Assembly (NCBI RefSeq): GCF_003610455.1
Contig: NZ_RAQK01000001.1
Coordinates: forward strand, 1,364,001-1,428,000
Source: Sulfitobacter guttiformis
GTDB lineage: Bacteria; Pseudomonadota; Alphaproteobacteria; Rhodobacterales; Rhodobacteraceae
DNA length: 64,000 bases
Direction: 5' to 3'
Positions 9,525 to 18,601 of this stretch are shown here, piece after piece (position 1 is the stretch's first letter; each line of letters opens with the position of its first letter). The position numbers were made by a program, and so were the translations under genes. The notes beneath the pieces are model-generated. The model was not told the DNA's origin, did no database searches, and worked only from the letters and a program-made list of their open reading frames with translations.

Positions 9525-9744
9525 ATTCCTTAAGGTTCGTCTACCAGCGCATCCGGATCTTCAACTCTGGGTCAATCGACGAACGGCCTGTGGGTCTATA
9601 AAGCGAGGTCAGTTCAATGCGAAGGGCTGTAAAGTTCCCAAATCGATCCACGTGGCGCAGCAGGTGACCTTTGAAAAGGTAATCTTTCAACCGAAGCCGG
9701 TAAAAGAGCTCTTCCTTGCGTTCAATCTGGTCCTTAGGACAGCT

Positions 9745-10023
9745 AGCGTTTGGACGATCAGCCGCGCCTTAATGAGCAATGATCGCGCAACCTCGGCGGA
9801 TGACCGCACCGTCCACATCGAGCAATATACTGGGCGCATCCTCGCGGATGTCCGGTTTGCGGAGTATTCGGTATACGCACAGGGCATGGTCGGCCGCTTT
9901 GCAGCACCGCCTATGCCAAGCGAACTGCCGCTCTGACAGGGAGCCATACTCACCGGTCTTGGCGTATCGCTGCCTTTCCCAACGGCGGGCATTACGCCCC
10001 TGGCGGTGCTGTTACTAGACTGG
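9745..10023 (+). pseudogene. Broken PepSY-associated membrane protein (C-terminal fragments)
   Basis: The plus frame reads SVWTISRALMSND, TVHIEQYTGRILADVRFAEYS, then jumps to RFAAPPMPSELPL. A TGA codon stands where tryptophan is expected, followed by QGAILTGLGVSLPFPTAG and LLLDW. These are the C-terminal blocks of PepSY-TM (iron-regulated/reductase-like) proteins. The segment between the PepSY domain and the last helices (HEGN and transmembrane region) is deleted. Internal deletion plus nonsense codon make it a pseudogene. Confidence 0.6.
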
Positions 10024-10546
10024 ATATCCTTCTCGCACATTCCGGCAATACATCGGGTTCTATCATAAATAAAACTGCGCCACCCTCCAAGGCATGTGCA
10101 ACAACCTTTGCCTGTTTCCAAAACGCTGGTCAAAACTCAATCAGTTGTGAAAGATTTAGACCTCCCACATCGTACCTGACTTCTAAACTAGTGCACAAAT
10201 TTGGCAAAGAAGGCTCGTTTCCGCCCTTGGCTGCAAATGCATTGGCTGAACTTCAATGGATGGCAGCTGTGCGAATATAACGACCTCTTCGATTGTCCAA
10301 CCCCAAAGGTTGCAGTTGTAATGCTCCAGTCGCATTAAAGCGAAGCATTGAAGGGATGCCAACTTGAACTCAGATGCGCAGGTAAGATCGTTGTAACCTG
10401 TAAGTTCGATTGGCACTCTCACGCTATTGGAAGTATCGAGACGGGGCCGCGCTATCTAAGATAGCTCGATACACCTTGCAAATATGCAACCGAGTGTCGC
10501 AAGGTCATTGAGTCAGGTGTACAATATTGAGGTCTGTTAAGAAGGT
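10024..10546. other. Gene-free stretch
   Basis: No convincing reading frame or known element is visible. It continues the decayed region that begins after the MaoC gene at 8973. Confidence 0.5.
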
Positions 10547-10549
10547 TTG

Positions 10550-11476
10550 ATGATTGGATTAAGGTTAATTAGCTGTTTGGCCCATTTTTGGCTCATGGGC
10601 GCGTTGCTGATGACGCCTGCAATGGCAGAGGTCCGTTTTGACAACGCTTTGGGCAGTGAGACTTTGGGGCGGCCCGTAGCCTACGCGCTCTATTTGCCGC
10701 CTGGATATGACCAAGACAAACGCGCCTATCCCGTGCTCTATTTACTGCATGGTGGGGGCAGCGGACAACCAAGCGATTGGTTCACTCTTGCAGGCCTCGA
10801 CCAGACACTGGACCGAATGATCCGCGATGGTAAAATTCGCCCCTTGATTGCGATCGCCCCTGACGGGCGCCGGAACAGCGCTAACGATATTGCAACATAT
10901 TTTTTGGATGACCACGACGGTCAAGTCGCTTGGCAAACTATGTTCTTTGAAGATTTTATACCCGCCGTAGAAAAGCGCCACCGTGCCATTGGTGGTGGTG
11001 ACGCTCGCGCAATCCTCGGGATTTCAATGGGTGCGGTAGCAGCAACCATTTACCAAATGCAGGAGCCCAACGCGTTTGCAGGAGTATCCGCCCTGAGCTC
11101 AGCATTCAGAACAGAGGAGCAGCTTCTGGACCTCTCCACCGAGGGATACCAAAGTCGGTACGCCGGCATTATTGGGCCTGACTTAAAGGGCAAAGAGCGC
11201 CTGAACGTGGCTTGGACAGAATTACTACCTGAGAGTCTTGTAGACCAAACTGACAAAGCGCGCTTTCAGCGTATTCCGAGACTATACTTTGAGATCGGCT
11301 CTGATGACCCCTTTTTCGAAGCAAATGCAGATCTACATGTCGTATTCAGAGATGCGGGAATCAAACATCGGTTCCGTGTCACTGAAGGCGGGCATGATTG
11401 GAATTTTTGGCGCACCTCACTGGAAGAAGCGTTGTTGCATATAGATGCAGTGCTGACGCGCGGTTATGGAGAGTAA
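10550..11476 (+). CDS. Secreted esterase, alpha/beta hydrolase (esterase D / feruloyl-esterase-like)
   Basis: 308 residues with a signal peptide (residues 1-26, ending TPAMA). YPVLYLLHGGGSGQPSDWF forms the oxyanion region, and ILGISMGAVAATIY carries the nucleophile elbow G-x-S-x-G near residue 150. The acid probably lies in SDDPFFEANAD and the histidine in TEGGHDWNFW. This layout matches the putative esterase family (PF00756). I use the ATG at 10550, since the TTG at 10547 only adds one residue; GAAGG lies just upstream. Stand-alone gene; natural substrate unknown. Confidence 0.88.
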   Translation: MIGLRLISCLAHFWLMGALLMTPAMAEVRFDNALGSETLGRPVAYALYLPPGYDQDKRAYPVLYLLHGGGSGQPSDWFTLAGLDQTLDRMIRDGKIRPLIAIAPDGRRNSANDIATYFLDDHDGQVAWQTMFFEDFIPAVEKRHRAIGGGDARAILGISMGAVAATIYQMQEPNAFAGVSALSSAFRTEEQLLDLSTEGYQSRYAGIIGPDLKGKERLNVAWTELLPESLVDQTDKARFQRIPRLYFEIGSDDPFFEANADLHVVFRDAGIKHRFRVTEGGHDWNFWRTSLEEALLHIDAVLTRGYGE

Positions 11477-11760
11477 CAGACAATTCTGTCACAGAAATCG
11501 TGGTTAGGATGTGCTTTCGCTTTTTCCTACAACCGACATTCATACATTGGGCTCTTTGTAGGCTTTCGCTTCGTTTGCATCCAGTTTTTACTTCAGTTGT
11601 ACACGCCCATGGCCACTTGGCAGGCGGAGCGGCATTTGAGTATTCCGCCTTAATCCTCCGCTTCATTAAGCTCTTTGGCGACCCACCAAACTCAGGGGTA
11701 GAGAGGGTAAATATCTGGCAGGTAGTCTAATCCTGCATATTCAGACATTTCCAACGCACA

Positions 11761-12411
11761 TCAAAGTTTGATTAGTCGATCCCCAACCTTAACAGTCCCG
11801 TCTCTCACGATTTTACAAAGAATTCCACGTAGGCGAAAATCACGGTTCTCGCGCTTGTTGATCCATCTCAGGCTATCGTTCCCATACCTGTCGCGCCACT
11901 TGATGCAAGCCGTGTTGAATTTATCGCTTACTTCCAGCAGCGCCGAACCAACACTTAATCTAGTTCCGACCGGGAGGTTCGCGGCGCTGAGGTCCATATC
12001 CACAACAATAGGATCACCAGGATGAACAGTGTTCGTACGATCGCGCCAGCACAGATCCATGACCCGCTGTGAGAGAATAGAAACTTGAATTCGGGGATCC
12101 GGTTCGCCGTTAGGTAGGGTTAACCAAGGCTTCTTGGTCCATCTTTCCCCGATGATGCCGTGAGAGACGCTCATCTCTAATGCAACGGGAAACGTCCGGA
12201 GGCCAAAATCAGGTCGAAAGCACAACTGCCCTATCGTAGCGCCACTGTTCGGTGAAGCCAAAATGTGATCCAGCGCTGCTTCGCATTCAGAAATCGTTGC
12301 GTGTTTGGGAGTTTGTGGCTCTATCGCTTCCAACTTCGTATTCCTTGTCCAGCTTAATAATCGCTTGTCCAGCCTATCATGTCTAAGCCAGTGAAAAGTT
12401 TTATTTTTCAA
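11761..12411 (-). CDS. MOSC-domain protein
   Basis: 216 residues. The C-terminal half carries the MOSC pattern: a segment with a conserved cysteine (NTACIKWRDRYG, near residue 165), then LRGILCKIVRDGTVKVGDRL at the end. MOSC domains bind or transfer sulfur or activate N-hydroxylated substrates with molybdenum cofactor. The first 110 residues are not recognised. It is an isolated gene with short flanking spacers. Base composition is somewhat more AT-rich than the metabolic genes nearby. Confidence 0.72.
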   Translation of the reverse strand: MKNKTFHWLRHDRLDKRLLSWTRNTKLEAIEPQTPKHATISECEAALDHILASPNSGATIGQLCFRPDFGLRTFPVALEMSVSHGIIGERWTKKPWLTLPNGEPDPRIQVSILSQRVMDLCWRDRTNTVHPGDPIVVDMDLSAANLPVGTRLSVGSALLEVSDKFNTACIKWRDRYGNDSLRWINKRENRDFRLRGILCKIVRDGTVKVGDRLIKL

Positions 12412-13003
12412 GCATGCACCGCTTCATTCGGACCGAACCTATTGCTGCAGTTTGATCAGCAAGTACCCAGTGCGGGCGGCTTGATGCGCGCCGGATAGCA
12501 TTAGAACAGAGTATTTGGAAGTCATGTGGTTGGTTACGCGATGAACCTCACCGCCTGTTCACGCCAATTCTGTGAACTAAATGTGATCAGCCAACCGCTT
12601 GGCCATTAATTGACAGCAAATAGCAGATCTTTGTCATGCGGCAGCAAAAACAACCGTGCTCTTGCTCTCTTCAACATGGCGATCAACAGCAAGTTGTGAG
12701 GTTGCGATCTTTGTTGATTGCAGGTCATAGACGCAATGGCGTCAGCCAAGATCAAACAATGCGTATAAGGCCTGCAAACCACAACCCTAGGGTTAGTTCG
12801 TTTCGAGATAGCTGAAAACACGGGTGTGTCAGTGTTTAGGGTATCACGAGCAACTCACCAGCCATTCAATTACTGCTTGCGATACAACTATGCACAACAG
12901 CATCCGCAAGATGGGTGTGGAGCTGTGATATGTACTGACAGTTTGGGAAGCCGTCTAAATCAATATTTTAGTCCATTTGACACGGACGGCCTAAAGCTTG
13001 AAT
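12412..13003. other. Gene-free stretch
   Basis: About 590 bp between two minus-strand genes. Short frames on both strands look non-coding and no repeat or RNA was recognised. Confidence 0.5.
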
Positions 13004-14239
13004 TTATCGCTTGAACAGACCCGCGACTTTTCTACCCTGTTTGTCCAGCACTCTAGTATCTGCAAGATTTATCAGTTGGTTTGCTGCGATACGAGCGCGT
13101 TCGGCCTTCGCGCTTCGCAGTTGGACCGGCCCTCCGACAGATACGGCAATCCCGATATATTCATCAGCATTACGTTTTGAATTGTTGGCATGCATAGCAT
13201 TCTCGATTTTGGCCTCGATATCAATCGCAAGCATTGGATGCACCGAATTCACCGCGATCAGGAGCGTTCCGTTATTGGTGTAGGCCATCACTGTTTGATC
13301 GGGTTTGAAACATTTGGCAGATGATTCAGCAACATCCTGAAGCAGCGGAGCAAAAAATCGAGATGAGAGCTGCATGTCGACCGCTTCGATTGCCTCAATG
13401 ACAACCGCAAACATCTGGATATCAGTCACCTGTTTTGCGGGCAATTGGCTTAGGTAACTCGAAAATGCTTCGAAATCGACAAGACTTCCAATACCTTCGA
13501 CCTTTATTTTGTCCGGGAGTTTGAGGGCATAGGTCGGAGCCAAGTCTAATTTGTATTCTGTGTTTGTCTGTCTGACCTGATCTCGCTGAGCGAGGATCAG
13601 CTCCTGCGCTATTCGCAAACGGTCGCTCAATTCTGCAATATCGAAGGGTTTCGCGACATAGTCTGTGGCACCGGCTCTGTAGGCGTCACCCATAACCGCG
13701 ATGTCCCGTTTCGCGGTTAGCATGATTATAGGGGTTTCACTATATTGGGGCATCTGTCGAACAAGCTCACAGAGTTCCACACCGTCCATTACAGGCATAC
13801 TGATATCGAGCAAGATGCAATCAAAGGAAATTTCGCTGCTTTTCAACAGCTCTAGCGCCTGCCCACCTGAAGCAACGGCTGTCAGCTCGGAAAACCCAGC
13901 CTTTGCCGAGATAAGCGGCATAATTTCGAGGATAAATGGGTCATCATCTACAGCAAGGATCCTCATTGGCACCTCGATAGGCGCGGTCAGCTCTTTGTTG
14001 GAGGAATTAACAGGATCTGAGTCATCTCCTTGGACCCGATGGTCCGCTGGGGATAGAACATCACCGCGACGCATAAATATATTCGTGATTACCCGGGCAA
14101 CAGACAAAAGGATGATAGTTGTGGATCCGACCAATGTATAAAGGCCGAAGGCAAGCCAAAGTGATGACCCGAGGTGAAGGGCGGCAGCGAATGCGAACAA
14201 GCCAAAAAAGGCCCCGACAATAAGGTATAAGACTATCAA
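13004..14239 (-). CDS. Membrane-anchored receiver-domain protein (response regulator without DNA-binding domain)
   Basis: 411 residues from a TTG start. Two transmembrane helices (about 3-25 and 28-52) are followed by a linker, then a CheY-like receiver at 92-208 with acidic DDD 98-100, phospho-acceptor D145 (CILLDISMPVMDG), T175 and K197 (VAKPF). Residues 240-411 are an unrecognised output region, possibly a degenerate nucleotide-cyclase (GGDEF-like) fold because its end resembles such domains, but no GGDEF motif is present. A shorter product from Met92 is conceivable. It is divergent from a periplasmic protein and a histidine kinase, its probable partner. The membrane anchor on a receiver is unusual. 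Confidence 0.85.
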   Translation of the reverse strand: MIVLYLIVGAFFGLFAFAAALHLGSSLWLAFGLYTLVGSTTIILLSVARVITNIFMRRGDVLSPADHRVQGDDSDPVNSSNKELTAPIEVPMRILAVDDDPFILEIMPLISAKAGFSELTAVASGGQALELLKSSEISFDCILLDISMPVMDGVELCELVRQMPQYSETPIIMLTAKRDIAVMGDAYRAGATDYVAKPFDIAELSDRLRIAQELILAQRDQVRQTNTEYKLDLAPTYALKLPDKIKVEGIGSLVDFEAFSSYLSQLPAKQVTDIQMFAVVIEAIEAVDMQLSSRFFAPLLQDVAESSAKCFKPDQTVMAYTNNGTLLIAVNSVHPMLAIDIEAKIENAMHANNSKRNADEYIGIAVSVGGPVQLRSAKAERARIAANQLINLADTRVLDKQGRKVAGLFKR

Positions 14240-14567
14240 TTACTCAACTCGTATATTCTGACTGTTCAAACGCAAAAGTCATTGGAAACCAGTATATTTG
14301 GTCGTTGCTCCGAAGGTTCATCCATAATTTCAACTTTGGCAGCCGCTTAAAGCGTTCAAGGGGCAAGGGCTAGGACTACTTTTATTGCTACTTATTGGCG
14401 AAATTATGACCTACAAGTCAGCGCCCTGAACACCCACAGTGTCCTCCGATCCCAGCTTTGCCCGCCCTCCCTTCGTACAGAAGGCTATTTATGTCTTAAT
14501 ACCACCATTTTTTTCGCCTATAGGTAGAGTGTGCCAAGAACGCTCAAGTATAAGCAAAGGGAAAAAG

Positions 14568-15050
14568 ATGTCTGTCACGGTAAGAACAAAGCAGCTCTTG
14601 GTTGCACTTACACTTTGCTTTTTCGCTCTTCCTGTTGCAGGAAAGACGGAGCAAATTCTTACAGTTGAGGCCAATGGTAAGATCGCAAGCTATACGCTTC
14701 AAGATTTATCAAATCTTCCGCAGGCCTTTGTCAAAACCAGAAACAACTACGTCGATGACATAACTACATTTTCCGGCCCAACATTGCGATCAATTCTCGA
14801 GCAAAATGGTATCGGCCCAAATGACGATATAGAACTTCATGCGCTAAACGATTTTTTTGTAAGTGCACCTGCCAAGGATGCGTATAACTACAATGTCATT
14901 CTGGCCATCCTGATGAATGAGAAAGAGATGTCGGTCCGAGACAAAGGGCCGATTTGGGTTATTTATCCCATTGATGAACATCCAGAGCTGAATGATGACA
15001 TCTACAATGGTCGGCTCGTCTGGCAACTTGACAAAATAACACTCAAATGA
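14568..15050 (+). CDS. Periplasmic molybdopterin-binding-fold protein (SUOX-like), probable sensor partner
   Basis: 160 residues with a signal peptide (VALTLCFFALPVAG). The rest resembles a stripped-down oxidoreductase molybdopterin-binding domain: YTLQDLSNLPQ, FSGPTLRSILEQNGI, FVSAPAKDAYNYNVILAILMN and RDKGPIWVIYP. It lacks a visible cofactor cysteine and is much shorter than true enzymes, so a ligand-sensing role is more likely. The ATG at 14568 is preceded by AAAGGGAAAA. Its stop overlaps the start of the histidine kinase (ATGA). Confidence 0.75.
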   Translation: MSVTVRTKQLLVALTLCFFALPVAGKTEQILTVEANGKIASYTLQDLSNLPQAFVKTRNNYVDDITTFSGPTLRSILEQNGIGPNDDIELHALNDFFVSAPAKDAYNYNVILAILMNEKEMSVRDKGPIWVIYPIDEHPELNDDIYNGRLVWQLDKITLK

Positions 15051-16411
15051 ACTTCATAAAACGGCCGATCCGGACCACTTTGCTTGTTCTTTTCATCGTG
15101 GCCGCAGCCCTGAGCGGCGGCGTTCTTTGGGCATTGAATGAACATTTGCGGAAAGTTGTTGTCGTTGAGCAAGGTGATCCCTTGTGGGTGACGTCCCAGC
15201 TACAGCACGAGTTTTTGAGGCTAAAGGAATCAATAAACCTCTATGGTGATGGCGAGTTAACGGGCAGTAACGTTGCCTTGAGATTCGACATTGCCTGGAG
15301 CCGCATCAATATAATGCAATTAGGAGCCATGGCCGCTTTTTCTTCTGCGCTCCCAGAAGAAGAAAATCCTATCGCATCTCTTGAAGAGACTTTCAGGTCA
15401 ATTGAACACGCGATACAGGCACTTCAAGTATCAGAAAATTCGCTAACAGAACGTGCTCAGAATGCGAAGCTCTTGCAAGATAGTTTGCAGCCGTACGATC
15501 CCAGGCTGAAACGGTTTGCACTCCTGTTAGCGCAAGAAAAATCCCGATCTATGTACGAGTACCGCAGCAACGCGCTCTCGCTCGCCGGTGCTATCGGATA
15601 CCTATTAGCGGCCATTTTGTTACTGACAACAGCATTTTGTGGTTTTCTAGTGCTGGATTTACGAGAAAGCCGTGCAACAACCCTAAAATTAGAGGATCTG
15701 GCTAATAGAGCTAGCGCAGCATCGGCAGCGAAAGATCGCTTCATGAGCGCTATCAGCCATGAATTGCGAACGCCGCTAACTTCAATTCGCGGAGCGATAG
15801 GGATCCTGATTAACACATTTGATGCAATGCCGGCGGCCCAAGCTAAGAAAGTCATTGCTATAGCTGAGCGGAACTCCGAGAGGCTTTTGACGCTGGTAAA
15901 TGACATACTGGATGCTCAACAGGTCATGGAGGGAAAGGTTAAGTTGCGTTTGGAACTTATTGATCTATCGCACATCATCTGGGCTGCCGTCGAAGATTGC
16001 CAAGCATATGCCGATCAGATGCATGTCACGTACAAGGTCGAAATCCAAGATGAACCGCTGATGGTCGAAGCGGATAAAGACAGGATCTCTCAAGTCATAT
16101 GCAACCTTTTGTCGAACGCGGCCAAGTTTTCAAATTCCGGCGACGAGGTCACTGTACGCGCCTTTAAATCTGGCAACCTCGTAAAGGTCGAAGTCGAGGA
16201 CCATGGTGTAGGGATCGCAGAGGAAGAACACGAAAGCATTTTTACACGTTTTCATCAAATCAATCCCGGTGAGACCGGACCAAATAAAAGTAGTGGATTG
16301 GGTCTGAACATCTCAAAAGAATTGATCGAAATGCATGGTGGAAATATTAGTTTTTCTAGCTCACTGGCAACCGGAGCAATTTTTAGATTTAGCTTGACGG
16401 CAAAAGGTTGA
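15047..16411 (+). CDS. Sensor histidine kinase
   Basis: 454 residues. Transmembrane helix 1 (9-31), a periplasmic region of about 145 residues without recognised fold, transmembrane helix 2 (178-204). HisKA with SAISHELRTPLTSIRG (phospho-His238), then HATPase motifs NLLSNAAKFSNSG (N box), DHGVGIAEEE (G1) and SSGLGLNISKELIEMHGG (G2). It autophosphorylates on His238, and the divergent receiver protein is the likely target. Start overlaps the upstream periplasmic protein gene, so both are co-translated. The signal is unknown. Confidence 0.93.
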   Translation: MNFIKRPIRTTLLVLFIVAAALSGGVLWALNEHLRKVVVVEQGDPLWVTSQLQHEFLRLKESINLYGDGELTGSNVALRFDIAWSRINIMQLGAMAAFSSALPEEENPIASLEETFRSIEHAIQALQVSENSLTERAQNAKLLQDSLQPYDPRLKRFALLLAQEKSRSMYEYRSNALSLAGAIGYLLAAILLLTTAFCGFLVLDLRESRATTLKLEDLANRASAASAAKDRFMSAISHELRTPLTSIRGAIGILINTFDAMPAAQAKKVIAIAERNSERLLTLVNDILDAQQVMEGKVKLRLELIDLSHIIWAAVEDCQAYADQMHVTYKVEIQDEPLMVEADKDRISQVICNLLSNAAKFSNSGDEVTVRAFKSGNLVKVEVEDHGVGIAEEEHESIFTRFHQINPGETGPNKSSGLGLNISKELIEMHGGNISFSSSLATGAIFRFSLTAKG

Positions 16412-16577
16412 TCTATCGGTAAGAGCATCCCGCCCATACCTTCAGTTATCACGCTCGCTTCAAACACTGAGGCCCATCAGTCAATTTCAGCACAAAACCA
16501 TTTGGCCTCACCAGTTGCATTGCACGGGTACAAATTTTGTGGCAATCGAAACATCATATCACAACCGAGGGCTTGAT

Positions 16578-17153
16578 ATGCGGGTACTTGCTATAGGATT
16601 CAGGATTATCTGCGGCCTCAATGCCTTGATTGGTCATATTTTTTCATGGTTATCACTCGGGATTGTTCTTGTCTGCTTCACGGTGGTTGTGCAGCGATAT
16701 TTTTTCGCCACCTCTTATGTCTGGATGCAGGACCTCTATATCTGGCTGAACGGTGCAATGTTTACGGCCGTCGCGGGCTTTGCGCTGATGCGGAACGACC
16801 ATGTTCGCGTCGATATTTTCTATAGGCCCGCAAAAATGCGCACAAAAGCTGTTGTAGATCTTATCGGTGCGGTGTTCTTTTTACTTCCTTTCTGCGCTGT
16901 AGTTTACGCTTACTCTATCCCGTTTGTAACACGCGCGTGGAGCTATTCCGAAGGTTCCGCCAACGTCGGCGGCATGCCGGGACTTTATATACTGAAAAGC
17001 TTCATCATTGTATTTATCGCATTGCTGGCGCTTCAAGGGCTTGCGATGATATTGAAATCGATCATCGTGATCGCTGGTCATTCAGACCTGCTGCCTGTGT
17101 CGCAGCGCTATCGAGAGAGTGCGAATTTGTCCGACAGTGAAGGTGACGCATGA
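16578..17153 (+). CDS. dctQ: TRAP transporter small permease (DctQ type)
   Basis: 191 residues from the ATG at 16578, with four hydrophobic helices. The family feature YVWMQDLYIWLNGAMFTAVAGFALMRNDHVRVDIFY is complete. DctQ is the small membrane subunit of tripartite ATP-independent periplasmic transporters. Its stop overlaps the start of the large permease gene (ATGATG). The solute-binding subunit is encoded convergently downstream. Confidence 0.93.
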   Translation: MRVLAIGFRIICGLNALIGHIFSWLSLGIVLVCFTVVVQRYFFATSYVWMQDLYIWLNGAMFTAVAGFALMRNDHVRVDIFYRPAKMRTKAVVDLIGAVFFLLPFCAVVYAYSIPFVTRAWSYSEGSANVGGMPGLYILKSFIIVFIALLALQGLAMILKSIIVIAGHSDLLPVSQRYRESANLSDSEGDA

Positions 17154-18544
17154 TGGATCCCGTACTCATTGGCGAACTTCTGGCCGGACTCATGTTTTTC
17201 GGCATCATCGGCTTTCTATTGCTGGGTTTTCCCGTTGCTTTTACTTTGGCAGGTGTATCCCTGATGTTTGCTGCCGTTGGCATGGCATTCGGGGTTTTTG
17301 ATCCGTCTAATTTCGGCGCACTTCCCAACCGCTACATCGGATTTATGACCAGCGAGGTTTTGGTCGCTGTACCGCTGTTTATCTTTATGGGTGTGATGCT
17401 TGAACGATCCAATATCGCCGAGCAATTGCTTCTGACGATGGCAAAGCTTTTTGGAAACCTGCGTGGCGGGCTTGGCATGTCTGTTATCATCGTGGGCTCC
17501 ATGCTGGCCGCGTCGACAGGGGTCGTCGGTGCCACTGTGGTAACTATGGGTCTGATCTCACTACCTGCTATGCTAAGGGCGGGCTATGATCCTAAATTGG
17601 CAACAGGCGTGATCTGTGCAAGCGGTACGCTGGGTCAGATAATTCCGCCCTCTACAGTATTGATATTCATGGGCGATATGCTGTCCGGCATAAACTCTCA
17701 GGTACAGATGGCAAAAGGTAATTTCGCCCCCACTGCCGTATCTGTTGGTGACTTGTTTGCCGGAGCCCTGCTCCCAGGCTTCCTTTTGGTGGGGCTGTAT
17801 CTTGCCTATACTATCTTTAAGGCAATAACAGATCCTGAAAGCTGCCCGGCCACGCCGGTTCCCCCGGAAGAGAAGAAATATCTCCTGCGAGAGGTCGCCG
17901 TGTCACTGTTGCCACCCATGCTGTTGATCCTGTCCGTGCTGGGCTCAATCCTTGGTGGAATTGCTACACCGACCGAGGCGGCGTCGGTGGGTGCAGTAGG
18001 TGCAATGATCCTTGCAGCATTGCGCTGGAGGTTGTCCTTTACCATCCTGCGGGAGACCACCGTAGCAACGGCGACGATTACGTCGATGGTGTTTGTCATT
18101 CTGCTGGGCGCTTCGGTATTTTCGATCGTTTTCCGGCTGATGGGTGGCGATAATCTGGTACACGAGTTCCTATCCAATCTGCCCGGCGGTCCCTTGATGG
18201 CAGTGGCTGTCGTGATGGCCATCATGTTTGTCTTGGGATTCATTCTCGACACATTCGAGATTATCTTCATTGTGATCCCGATTACGGCGCCCGTGTTGCT
18301 GATGATGGATGTTGATCCCGTCTGGCTAGGAGTGATCGTTGGGGTGAACTTGCAAACTTCGTTCCTGACACCCCCATTTGGTTTTGCGCTGTTCTATCTG
18401 CGCGGCGTCGCGCCGGACACTTTGCCAACTTCAGCCATCTATAAGGGCATCCTACCGTTTGTGGTCCTCCAGGTTCTTGCGATCGCAATCCTGTTCGCAT
18501 TCCCCGGAATTGTTACGTGGCTGCCACGACTGATCGCCGGATAA
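17150..18544 (+). CDS. dctM: TRAP transporter large permease (DctM type)
   Basis: 464 residues with about twelve membrane segments. DctM signatures include AVPLFIFMGVMLERSNIAEQLL, STGVVGATVVTMGLISLPAML, GTLGQIIPPSTVLIFMGD and GVNLQTSFLTPPFGFALFYLRG. It forms the Na+-driven translocation channel with DctQ. A perfect hairpin terminator follows the stop and is shared with the convergent dctP gene. Length is typical. Confidence 0.95.
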   Translation: MMDPVLIGELLAGLMFFGIIGFLLLGFPVAFTLAGVSLMFAAVGMAFGVFDPSNFGALPNRYIGFMTSEVLVAVPLFIFMGVMLERSNIAEQLLLTMAKLFGNLRGGLGMSVIIVGSMLAASTGVVGATVVTMGLISLPAMLRAGYDPKLATGVICASGTLGQIIPPSTVLIFMGDMLSGINSQVQMAKGNFAPTAVSVGDLFAGALLPGFLLVGLYLAYTIFKAITDPESCPATPVPPEEKKYLLREVAVSLLPPMLLILSVLGSILGGIATPTEAASVGAVGAMILAALRWRLSFTILRETTVATATITSMVFVILLGASVFSIVFRLMGGDNLVHEFLSNLPGGPLMAVAVVMAIMFVLGFILDTFEIIFIVIPITAPVLLMMDVDPVWLGVIVGVNLQTSFLTPPFGFALFYLRGVAPDTLPTSAIYKGILPFVVLQVLAIAILFAFPGIVTWLPRLIAG

Positions 18545-18550
18545 TACGTA

Positions 18551-18583
18551 AAAGGCCCGGCACATGTACCGGGCCTTTCAGCT
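18551..18583. terminator. Bidirectional terminator between dctM and dctP
   Basis: AAAGGCCCGG and CCGGGCCTTT form a perfect 10-bp stem with an 8-base loop. The A/T flanks fit termination from both sides of the convergent pair. Confidence 0.85.
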
Positions 18584-18601
18584 TTTACAAAACAATATAG
18601 T

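Noticed and set aside
9277-9936. Plus-strand frame of 219 codons
   Set aside because: It runs antisense to a transposase remnant in its first part and only its end encodes the PepSY fragment. It is not one gene.
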